NCBI GenBank assembly: GCA_023394875.1
Contig: JAEXAB010000007.1
Coordinates: 1 to 29,544 of the forward strand
DNA length: 29,544 nt
DNA from: Bacillota bacterium
Lineage (GTDB): Bacteria; Bacillota; Clostridia; Christensenellales; DTU072
Reading direction: 5' to 3'
The position numbers and the translations under genes were made by a program. Below are positions 1 to 6,117 of this stretch, piece by piece; position 1 is the stretch's first letter, and each line of letters opens with the position of its first letter. The notes beneath the pieces are model-generated. The model was given only the letters and a program-made list of their open reading frames with translations. It searched no databases and was not told the origin of the DNA.

Positions 1-152
1 AAACTTCGTTCTGACATTTTGTAAATGTTTGTTTTTCAGTTTAAGTTTTCTTTTCTCAAAAAAATTAACTTCGTTTAATTACACTCCGTTCTTTCTTAAA
101 ACCTTTCTGTTCTGTTGTTAAGGTACACTGCCATATAAAATATAGCTTATAT

Positions 153-181
153 AGAATATCTCATAATTTTTCTTTTGTCAA
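153..181 (-). promoter_or_regulatory. Sigma-A promoter firing left, out of the window
   Basis: On the minus strand TTGACA (181-176) is followed after exactly 17 bases by TATTCT (158-153). Transcription would start near 147 and run towards base 1, leaving at least 145 bases of leader before any gene. The leader carries a small hairpin (ACATTT/AAATGT near bases 14-28). A minus-strand ATG at 17-15 has no Shine-Dalgarno site, so I do not call a coding start. Apart from this promoter and the rpsI terminator I see nothing in bases 1-301. Confidence 0.6.
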
Positions 182-253
182 TGAAAATTAAAAGATTTTA
201 TAAAAAAATAATTCACTTTTTTTATTTTTCCCGCGCTTTTTTGTTTTATACCC

Positions 254-283
254 AAAAAAATAAGCGCATCTTGCGACGCGCTT
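254..283 (-). terminator. Intrinsic terminator of rplM-rpsI
   Basis: In minus-strand RNA a 9-bp stem (283-275 with 270-262, one G-U pair) closes a GCAA tetraloop of the GNRA type. It is followed by a run of seven U (260-254). It lies about 20 bases beyond the rpsI stop codon. Confidence 0.85.
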
Positions 284-301
284 GTTTCTTGTCTTGTTTT
301 T

Positions 302-715
302 TTAACGTTTGCTGAACTGAGGAGCTTTTCTTGCTTTATGAAGTCCGTATTTCTTACGTTCCTTCATTCTCGGGTCTCTGGTTAGGAATCCGGCTTTCTT
401 TAGTTCTCCACGTAATGTAGGGTCGGCTTCGCAAAGGGCTCTTGCTATTCCGTGACGAACGGCTCCTGCCTGTCCGGTAAGTCCGCCGCCGTTTACGTTT
501 ACTACAACGTCGTACTTGTTAGCGGTATTTGTAAGAACCAACGGTTGCTTTACTACATATTTTTGGGCGTCAAGCTTGAAATATTCTTCCATAGGAAGTT
601 TGTTTACTATTATTCCGTTTTCTCCGCCGGCTAATACTCTTACTCTGGCGATGGCTTTCTTTCTTCTGCCTACTCCCCAATATTGAATTTTCTTCACTAT
701 TTTTTTAGTTGCCAT
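302..715 (-). CDS. rpsI: 30S ribosomal protein S9
   Basis: Small-subunit ribosomal protein uS9 of 137 residues, whose basic C-terminal tail reaches the P-site tRNA in the 30S subunit. The sequence shows the family's N-terminal YWGVGRRKKAIARVR stretch, the GGGLTGQAGAVRHGIARAL core, the RDPRMKERKKYG segment, and the diagnostic C-terminal end QFSKR. The start ATG (715) is preceded by GAGGTG at a good distance. The gene follows rplM after 11 bases in the universal L13-S9 operon and ends just before a strong intrinsic terminator. Nothing is unusual beyond a few extra N-terminal lysines compared with many homologues. Confidence 0.97.
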   Translation of the reverse strand: MATKKIVKKIQYWGVGRRKKAIARVRVLAGGENGIIVNKLPMEEYFKLDAQKYVVKQPLVLTNTANKYDVVVNVNGGGLTGQAGAVRHGIARALCEADPTLRGELKKAGFLTRDPRMKERKKYGLHKARKAPQFSKR

Positions 716-726
716 TTTATCACCTC

Positions 727-1158
727 TTATTCAATAACAAGCTCTTTGGGTTGTTGAGCTTGATGTTTATGCTCGCCTTCCTTATAAACAAACAACTTCT
801 TTATCATTTGTCTGCCTATAGCGTTCTTCGGGAGCATTCCCTTAACTGCCTTAGTAACGGCGAAATCACTCTTTTCGGCAAGAAGTTTGTCATATCTTAC
901 TTCTTTCAAACCGCCTACGTAACCGGTATGATAGCGATAAAATTTGTTTTCTCCTTTTTTGCCTGTCAAAGCCACTTTGTCACTGTTAATTATGATTACA
1001 TAGTCACCGGTGTCCACGTTGGGCGTGAAAGTGGGCTTATTTTTCCCTCTCAGTATAGCGGCTACTTGGCTTGCCAGTCTTCCCAAAGATACTCCCGTTG
1101 CGTCTACAACGTACCAGTCTCTCTTGACCGTTTCAGCCTTTGCCATATATGTTTTCAT
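727..1158 (-). CDS. rplM: 50S ribosomal protein L13
   Basis: Large-subunit ribosomal protein uL13, an early-assembly 23S rRNA binder, 143 residues (family about 142-147). Visible hallmarks are the WYVVDATGVSLGRLAS start, RGKNKPTFTPNVDTGDYVIIIN, the LTGKK motif, and KGMLPKNAIGRQM. I chose the ATG at 1158 because a GGAGG Shine-Dalgarno lies 8 bases upstream. The second Met (MAKAETV) is possible but has no such site. It is the first gene of the rplM-rpsI operon, divergent from dnaA, with a consensus promoter and a structured leader of roughly 85 bases that may mediate autoregulation. Confidence 0.97.
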   Translation of the reverse strand: MKTYMAKAETVKRDWYVVDATGVSLGRLASQVAAILRGKNKPTFTPNVDTGDYVIIINSDKVALTGKKGENKFYRYHTGYVGGLKEVRYDKLLAEKSDFAVTKAVKGMLPKNAIGRQMIKKLFVYKEGEHKHQAQQPKELVIE

Positions 1159-1243
1159 GGTAAAAACCTCCGTTTTTTTATAAAAAATTGTCCTAACTTC
1201 TTACACAAGTGAGGGGCTAATTCACCAATATAATCGATTATGC
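1159..1243 (-). promoter_or_regulatory. Candidate L13-type ribosomal leader
   Basis: The rplM 5' leader on the minus strand contains a perfect palindrome ATAATCGATTAT and a stem-loop of the form CCT-c-ACTT / AAGT-t-AGG with a GTGTAAG loop, about 40 bases before the Shine-Dalgarno site. Low-GC Gram-positives commonly carry an autoregulatory L13 leader at this position. I infer the class from position and folding potential only, without a covariance search. Confidence 0.4.
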
Positions 1244-1249
1244 CTAACT

Positions 1250-1278
1250 ATAATAATATACCAACGTCGTTTTGTCAA
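1250..1278 (-). promoter_or_regulatory. rplM-rpsI promoter
   Basis: Minus-strand TTGACA (1278-1273), a 17-base spacer, then TATTAT (1255-1250). It predicts transcription starting near 1243, giving a leader of about 85 bases before rplM. Confidence 0.8.
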
Positions 1279-1331
1279 CGGTTTTTAGCCCTAAAAATGA
1301 AATTTTCATATTAAAATTTGGCTATTTTATA

Positions 1332-1360
1332 TTGAATTATACCTTTTACTATGCTATACT
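1332..1360 (+). promoter_or_regulatory. dnaA promoter placing +1 next to the start codon
   Basis: TTGAAT (1332-1337), a 17-base spacer and TATACT (1355-1360). The expected transcription start is about 1367, one base before the dnaA ATG at 1368. There is no Shine-Dalgarno sequence in between, so this promoter would give a leaderless or nearly leaderless mRNA. Confidence 0.6.
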
Positions 1361-1367
1361 TATACCC

Positions 1368-2741
1368 ATGAACAGTGCAAAAATTATTTTAGATGAAATA
1401 AAAACAGAACTGAAGCAAAGACTGCAAGCCGTACATTATTTATTATGGATAGACGAGCTTGAGGCAGTTACTTTGAATGATTCTCAACTAATTATTCTTG
1501 CCCCAAGCGAAAACGTAAAGAATACCGTGGAGAAAAACCACCTTTACGATTTTATAGAAGCGGGAAGAAAACTAAGTTCTCCGATAGTAAATTTTTACTT
1601 TATTACTAAGGATAGTCTGTATAAATATAATCTTTCCGATTCTTTACAAAATGAGGATAATTCCTTAAAAAAATCAATAAAACCTCAGTCAAATTTTATT
1701 ACTAGATATACTTTTGATAATTTCGTTGTGGGAGAAAGTAACAGACTTGCCTTTGTTACAGCCAGAACAGTTGCCGAAAATCCGGGTATTAACGACGGTT
1801 TTCTTACTCTTAATCCTCTCTTCATTTACGGCGGAGTGGGTTTAGGAAAAACTCATTTACTTCATTCTATAGGAAATTATCTTTTGGAAAACAACCCGAA
1901 TTGTAATGTAGTTTATATGCCTACCGAAAAGCTTACTAATGAATATTTTGCATCATTGAATAAATATTCCACCGATAAGGACGCATATAGAAAATTCCGT
2001 GAAAAATACGCCAATGCCGACGTTTTATTGTTAGACGATATTCAATTTTTACAGAAAAAAGGCGGCTTACAGGACGTTATTTTCCATATTTTTAATGATT
2101 TATATGATAAAGGAAAACAAATAATATTAAGTAGCGACCGTCCTCCAAAAGAAATTAACGATATAGAAGACAGACTGCGTTCTCGTTTTGAAGGTGGTAT
2201 TATGACTGATATTTGGACGCCAAGTTTGGATACAAGAATAGAAATTATTCTTAAAAAACTTGAAGGTTCAAAAACAAAACTTGACGAAGATATCGTTTAT
2301 TATTTAGCCGAAAAAATCAATACTAATATAAGAGAACTTGAAGGAGCTTTATTAAAAGTAATAATGTACTCTACTCTTACAAATAGAAAACCTTCTTTGG
2401 AACTTGCTAAAGAGGCTCTAAAAGAGCAAGACGAACAGAAAAAAGAAGATATAGACAGTGAAAAAATTATTTCTGCGGTAAGCGATTATTTTAATATTTC
2501 CAAAACAGATATAATAGGAAAGAAAAAAAATAAAGAAATTGTAGAAGCAAGAATGATAGCTATTTATCTTGTTTATGATATATTGAATCTTCCTTTAATT
2601 AATATAGGTCAAATTTTCGGTGGAAGAGATCATACAACAATAATATATAGCAGAGACAAAATTATGTCTTTATTATCAACTAACACAAAGACAATAAAAA
2701 TTATTAGCGACTTAAAAGAAATGATTAATGTCAACAACTAA
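1368..2741 (+). CDS. dnaA: Chromosomal replication initiator protein DnaA
   Basis: AAA+ initiator that binds DnaA boxes, melts oriC and loads the helicase; 457 residues (family about 440-470). Domain I is about residues 1-85 and the linker about 86-108. The AAA+ core has Walker A GGVGLGKTH (155-163), Walker B LLLDDIQF (220-227) and the DRLRSRFEGG arginine-finger region (268-277). Domain IV carries the DNA-binding signature GGRDHTTIIYSRDKI (418-432). I place the start at 1368: homology to other DnaA proteins begins at MNSAKIILDEI, whereas the open frame extends upstream to 1272 without resemblance. No Shine-Dalgarno precedes this ATG. The gene is AT-rich and lysine/asparagine-rich compared with the gyrase genes downstream. 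Confidence 0.97.
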   Translation: MNSAKIILDEIKTELKQRLQAVHYLLWIDELEAVTLNDSQLIILAPSENVKNTVEKNHLYDFIEAGRKLSSPIVNFYFITKDSLYKYNLSDSLQNEDNSLKKSIKPQSNFITRYTFDNFVVGESNRLAFVTARTVAENPGINDGFLTLNPLFIYGGVGLGKTHLLHSIGNYLLENNPNCNVVYMPTEKLTNEYFASLNKYSTDKDAYRKFREKYANADVLLLDDIQFLQKKGGLQDVIFHIFNDLYDKGKQIILSSDRPPKEINDIEDRLRSRFEGGIMTDIWTPSLDTRIEIILKKLEGSKTKLDEDIVYYLAEKINTNIRELEGALLKVIMYSTLTNRKPSLELAKEALKEQDEQKKEDIDSEKIISAVSDYFNISKTDIIGKKKNKEIVEARMIAIYLVYDILNLPLINIGQIFGGRDHTTIIYSRDKIMSLLSTNTKTIKIISDLKEMINVNN

Positions 2742-2924
2742 AAATCTTGTTTATAAAATGTTAACGTTAGTCAACAACTTATAAACATAAAATTTGCCTG
2801 TAAAGTAAATGTTTCTGAAAAATAAATATTAAATTAAACTGTAATTGAGAGTTATTAACATTTCCACAAGGCTAATTATAATAGTAGTAACAAATTAATA
2901 ATCTTATTTTATTAGGAGGAAGAA
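2742..2924 (+). other. Candidate oriC / DnaA-box region between dnaA and dnaN
   Basis: This AT-rich gap contains four 9-mers each two changes from the canonical TTATCCACA. They are TTATAAACA on the minus strand (2756-2748), TTATAAACA on the plus strand (2779-2787), TTATTAACA (2852-2860) and ATTTCCACA (2860-2868). The last two overlap by one base. A 9-base direct repeat TCAACAACT occurs at 2731-2739 and 2771-2779. A TAATTATAATAGTAGTAA tract (2873-2890) follows a short GC patch and resembles an unwinding element. No perfect DnaA box is present, so assignment as oriC rests on position and on these variants. Confidence 0.5.
2855..2882 (+). promoter_or_regulatory. Candidate dnaN promoter overlapping DnaA-box variants
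   Basis: TTAACA (2855-2860), a 16-base spacer, then a perfect TATAAT (2877-2882). The -35 and spacer lie inside the two tandem DnaA-box-like 9-mers at 2852-2868, so DnaA binding there could control dnaN. A strong AGGAGG (2915-2920) precedes the dnaN ATG. Confidence 0.5.
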
Positions 2925-4031
2925 ATGAAGTTTTTTTGTAACGGAATGGACTTGTCAAACGCAACGAATATCGTAAGTAAAGCAATAGCCGTCAATAAAA
3001 ATATACCGGCTCTGGAAGGAATAAAAATAAAGGCGGAGGATAATAAAGTTATTTTCTGCGCTTATAATCAGGAAATGTATATAGAAAAAACCATAAACGC
3101 CGAAGTATTGATAGACGGAGAAGCAATTGTAAACGGAAAAATATTTAACGATTACGCAAACAAACTGTCATCTTTTGATAAACTTGATATAGAAAAAAGC
3201 GTTGATGGAAAAATTATTATTAATTATGAAGGAAGCGATGCAGAAATAAATTATTTTGAACTAAATAACTTTCCGGAATTCGGCAGCTTTGACGATGAAG
3301 AAAGTTTGGAAATAAAAGAAGGAGAATTCCGTGAACTTTTGGAAAGAGCAATTTTCTGCGTGGCGGTTAATGATAACAGAATGCTACTAAAAAGTTGTAA
3401 AATAGAGGTTTTAGAAGGAAAAAAAGTAGAAGCCGTTTGTATGGACGGATATAGAATTTGTATTAGCCAAAAGATAGTGGAAAGTGGTAAAGGAAAATTA
3501 AAATGTAACGTTCTTGGAAAAATAATATCCGATTTAACCAAAATATTGGGAGATAACGAAGATATTATAAAAGTATGCCAATACAAAAAAATGCTAATAA
3601 TTGATTTGGGACATACGAAGATAAGAACAACAACCGTTGAAGGGGAATTTTATAAATATGAAAACATTCTTCCAAGAGAAATAAATACCGAAATTATTGT
3701 TAATAAGGAAGAATTGGAAAATTGTTTAATTAGAGCTTCTATTATAGCAAGAGAAACGCCTTCTAACGGAATATACGTAAAAATAGACGATAAAAATATC
3801 AATATCAGCGTAAAGAATGAAAAATGCAAGGGTAACGAATTTATAAAATGTAAGAAAAGCGGAGAAGACATAGGATTCTCTATAAATACAAAGTATTTGC
3901 AGGATGCCGTAGGAAGAATAAAGGAAGATTATCTGAAGCTAGAGATAAAATCCAGTAACGCGCCTATATTACTAAGAAAAATTGATAGCGACGATTACCG
4001 CTGCGTAATTTTACCGATAAGAACAATATAA
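2925..4031 (+). CDS. dnaN: DNA polymerase III sliding clamp, beta subunit
   Basis: Ring-shaped homodimeric clamp that tethers polymerase III and other repair factors to DNA; 368 residues, the normal family length (three repeated clamp domains of about 120 each). The N-terminal MKFFCNGMDLSNATNIVSKAI helix, the repeated ISxKxL-type elements and the C-terminal PIRTI (canonical VLPVR) support the call. The start is fixed by AGGAGG five bases upstream. It follows dnaA after the presumed origin region and is followed only 3 bases later by an unrecognised 406-residue gene, so the two are surely co-transcribed. The protein is unusually Lys/Asn/Ile-rich, reflecting local AT bias. Confidence 0.96.
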   Translation: MKFFCNGMDLSNATNIVSKAIAVNKNIPALEGIKIKAEDNKVIFCAYNQEMYIEKTINAEVLIDGEAIVNGKIFNDYANKLSSFDKLDIEKSVDGKIIINYEGSDAEINYFELNNFPEFGSFDDEESLEIKEGEFRELLERAIFCVAVNDNRMLLKSCKIEVLEGKKVEAVCMDGYRICISQKIVESGKGKLKCNVLGKIISDLTKILGDNEDIIKVCQYKKMLIIDLGHTKIRTTTVEGEFYKYENILPREINTEIIVNKEELENCLIRASIIARETPSNGIYVKIDDKNINISVKNEKCKGNEFIKCKKSGEDIGFSINTKYLQDAVGRIKEDYLKLEIKSSNAPILLRKIDSDDYRCVILPIRTI

Positions 4032-4034
4032 AAA

Positions 4035-5255
4035 ATGATTATAGAGTTAGGTAATAAAAAAGAAGTTGAATATCTTTATTATCTTATAAATAATGAAGAA
4101 TTTAACTTCTATTATAAGGATACTTTACTTTTCCAAAATAACAAGGTAAGACCATTTTTATCGGTTATTTTGGAAAATGACAATGTAAAAAAAGAAATAC
4201 CGCTCTATAATTGCGATATAAAAAAGGATGCGCCAAATAAATATAATATTGATTTTTATAACAAAAATTTCCGCGTAAAAAGTAGAATAATTGTTAAAGA
4301 AAATCTGGTAAATATTTATATAACAAAAAAAGAAGATTATCAGATAAAAATGTGCCTTATTAATGAAAACAATAACAGAGTAATTGGATTTGGTTGTAAT
4401 AACATAGAGAACTGGCAGGGTAAAAATATCAGTTTAAGCGGAGAAAAATCACAGGATAAAAAAGACATAATAATAGAAAAAAAGTTATGTTTTTTTATTG
4501 AAAATAAAATGATATTTTATAATAAGAATATAAAAGAATGGGACGTCAACGTAGAAAGGGACGTTTTTATAAAAACCAAACAAAAAGAGATATTTTTTGC
4601 CATAAAAGAGGAAAAAAGCAATTTATTGTTGGATTGTTCTCAGGGAGAAAAGAAATATAAATTTTTAAAAACCAGTCAATTTTTGGGCTTAAAAGACATT
4701 AAAAAATACGACGGAATTGTATTAAAAAACAATAGTTTTAACGTTCAGGAAAGTATAAAATTAAGTTCGGAATTTATAAGAAAAAATAAAAAAATATTGG
4801 TGGAAATAAGTCCTTTTTTTTCCAATAGAAGCAAAATTTTTACTAATCTGAAAGATGAGGAAAAAGAGCTCATTTATAAAAGTAAAGAGGGAGAACTTTA
4901 TACCTATAATTTTTCCAAAGAAGAAACTTTACGCAAAATAAAAAATATGGTAAGAACCTATCTTGACGCCAATTGCGATGGTTTTTACAGCGTGGAAAAT
5001 ATATTCAACAGTTACAACGATTATATAAAAAAAGATTACGGCAAAAAGTGGAAACTCCTACTTTGGGACGTTATGAAAGAATACCCTTCAAAAATGCTTA
5101 TTTATGACAAAATGGAAGAAAAAAGGATAGAAGGACTCTATAAAATACCTCTGATGAAGGGAGAAAAAAACAAAAATATTTTCAAATATTCGGCAATTTG
5201 TTCGGGTATATGCGACGTTATTTTTGAGGAAGACGGCAAACTCTATCACAGTTAA
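4035..5255 (+). CDS. Degenerate GH31-like (YihQ-type) protein, probably non-catalytic
   Basis: 406 residues, intact frame, 3 bases after dnaN and lacking its own clear Shine-Dalgarno, so probably translationally coupled. It has no signal peptide or membrane segment and is Lys/Asn-rich. I recognise no close family, but residues 116-130 (VIGFGCNNIENWQGK) resemble the N-domain YGxGEQFxxxxLRGK motif of GH31 sulfoquinovosidase-like enzymes. Residues 246-262 (EFIRKNKKILVEISPFF) resemble the following barrel strand, xIKxxxxxGxxFLxYINPY. Residues 309-325 match the nucleophile-strand region, and 375-406 resemble the acid/base strand through the HHSDIGG region. On that reading both catalytic aspartates are glutamates (E321, E377), about 45 barrel residues are missing and the C-terminal domain is absent. 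The similarity is by eye and the function is unknown. It could be a scaffold or binding protein, or a decaying gene. Confidence 0.45.
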   Translation: MIIELGNKKEVEYLYYLINNEEFNFYYKDTLLFQNNKVRPFLSVILENDNVKKEIPLYNCDIKKDAPNKYNIDFYNKNFRVKSRIIVKENLVNIYITKKEDYQIKMCLINENNNRVIGFGCNNIENWQGKNISLSGEKSQDKKDIIIEKKLCFFIENKMIFYNKNIKEWDVNVERDVFIKTKQKEIFFAIKEEKSNLLLDCSQGEKKYKFLKTSQFLGLKDIKKYDGIVLKNNSFNVQESIKLSSEFIRKNKKILVEISPFFSNRSKIFTNLKDEEKELIYKSKEGELYTYNFSKEETLRKIKNMVRTYLDANCDGFYSVENIFNSYNDYIKKDYGKKWKLLLWDVMKEYPSKMLIYDKMEEKRIEGLYKIPLMKGEKNKNIFKYSAICSGICDVIFEEDGKLYHS

Positions 5256-5315
5256 GAGGGTATATATAAGGGCTTTTATGCCGATAAATATTATATTTAT
5301 TATAATATAATGTGT

Positions 5316-5345
5316 TTGACAACCATTATTTTTTTATAGTATAAT
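5316..5345 (+). promoter_or_regulatory. rpmH-rnpA promoter
   Basis: TTGACA (5316-5321), an 18-base spacer and a perfect TATAAT (5340-5345). It lies 45 bases before the rpmH start, and AGAGAGGA (5373-5380) provides the ribosome binding site. It probably drives the long run from rpmH towards rsmG. Confidence 0.85.
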
Positions 5346-5389
5346 ATCGTTTGCTAATTATGCAATAAAAAAAGAGAGGATATAGAAAA

Positions 5390-5524
5390 ATGAAAAGAAC
5401 CTACCAACCCAAGAAAAGACAAAGAAGCAAAGTTCACGGTTTCAGACAAAGAATGTCCACCAAGAGCGGAAGAAACGTATTGAGAAGAAGAAGAAACAAG
5501 GGCAGAGCGAAGCTGTCGGCATAG
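5390..5524 (+). CDS. rpmH: 50S ribosomal protein L34
   Basis: A 44-residue, extremely basic ribosomal protein that sits in the large-subunit rRNA core. The sequence starts MKRTYQPKKRQRSKVHGFRQ, continues with RMSTKSGRNVLRRRR and ends GRAKLSA, which is the family signature over its entire length. The Shine-Dalgarno AGAGAGGA lies 9 bases upstream. It is followed 4 bases later by rnpA, the classic rpmH-rnpA pairing. In B. subtilis this pair lies on the other side of dnaA and in the opposite direction; here it is downstream of dnaN and co-directional. Confidence 0.97.
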   Translation: MKRTYQPKKRQRSKVHGFRQRMSTKSGRNVLRRRRNKGRAKLSA

Positions 5525-5528
5525 TAAC

Positions 5529-5912
5529 ATGCAAAAACAATACCGCCTGACGCAAAACAGCAGCTTTAATTATATTTATAAGCGCGGCAAAAGCGTTTCG
5601 GCAGCTTCTATGATACTCTACAGAGTGCCCGCTCATAATCTGAAAGTGGGAATAACCGTTGGAAAAAAAGTTGGCAACAGCGTAGTAAGAAGCAGAGTAA
5701 AAAGAAGAATAAAAGAAAGATTCCGACTGCTGATACCAAGGATAGACAATAATTATAATTATGTTATTGTGGCAAAAAAAGAGTGCGCAATGTTAAGTAG
5801 CGAAGAAATCAACAAAACACTCCTATATTTACTGAAAAAAGCCGGGGTATTGTTGGAAGAGGAAGTAACCGTTGATAAAATACCTTTGCAGGAAAGCGAT
5901 ACTGTTTTATAA
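5529..5912 (+). CDS. rnpA: Ribonuclease P protein component
   Basis: Protein subunit of RNase P, which helps the catalytic RNA remove 5' leaders from pre-tRNAs; 127 residues (family about 110-125). The N-terminal half has the YRLTQNSSFNYIYKRGKSV segment and the RNR motif region KKVGNSVVRSRVKRRIKERFR, where the usual Asn-Arg is Arg-Ser-Arg. The C-terminal tail from about residue 105 is Glu/Val-rich and not conserved. The start has no Shine-Dalgarno of its own and probably relies on coupling to rpmH. Its last 41 bases overlap the next gene, yidD. Confidence 0.95.
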   Translation: MQKQYRLTQNSSFNYIYKRGKSVSAASMILYRVPAHNLKVGITVGKKVGNSVVRSRVKRRIKERFRLLIPRIDNNYNYVIVAKKECAMLSSEEINKTLLYLLKKAGVLLEEEVTVDKIPLQESDTVL

Positions 5913-6117
5913 AAAAAACATATCTCCGGCGATTGACGCGAAATGTATTTATATCCCCACTTGTTCTATGTATACCCTAGACGCCATAGAAAAATACGGC
6001 GCAGCAAGAGGGATATTTTTAGGCGGGGCTAGAATACTTAGGTGTAATCCTTTTTTTAAGGGCGGTTTTGATCCTGTCAAAGAAAATTTCAAAGGATGTG
6101 CAAAATGGACTTTATGA
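5872..6117 (+). CDS. yidD: Membrane protein insertion efficiency factor YidD
   Basis: Small membrane-associated protein (81 residues, normal length) that helps YidC-dependent insertion. The family signature is plain: an N-terminal amphipathic segment IKYLCRKAILFYKKNISPAI, then CIYIPTCSMYTLDAIEKYG, ARILRCNPFFKGGFDPV, with three conserved cysteines. The start must be the TTG at 5872 because a stop codon (5866-5868) precedes it in frame; AGAGGAAG just upstream, inside rnpA, serves it. The gene overlaps rnpA by 41 bases, and its 3' end contains the yidC start, so translation of the three is tightly linked. Confidence 0.93.
   Translation: MIKYLCRKAILFYKKNISPAIDAKCIYIPTCSMYTLDAIEKYGAARGIFLGGARILRCNPFFKGGFDPVKENFKGCAKWTL

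Noticed and set aside
709..1212. Plus-strand open frame of 167 codons across rplM
   Set aside because: Antisense shadow of rplM; low-complexity Phe/Cys/Ser-rich translation with no ribosome site.
1272..1367. N-terminal 32-residue extension of DnaA from a TTG at 1272
   Set aside because: The extension has no resemblance to DnaA, runs through the dnaA promoter and starts inside the rplM -35 element.
2873..2890. TAATTATAATAGTAGTAA as DnaA-trio unwinding element
   Set aside because: Triplets of the right composition (TAG/TAA) are present next to a short GC patch, but their strand orientation relative to the adjacent DnaA-box variants is opposite to the B. subtilis arrangement, so I mention it only as part of the oriC candidate.
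5288..5308. ATATTATA-TTTAT-TATAATAT inverted repeat as terminator of the dnaN unit
   Set aside because: An all A/T stem with no T run; too weak to call. It is probably just AT-rich spacer before the rpmH promoter.
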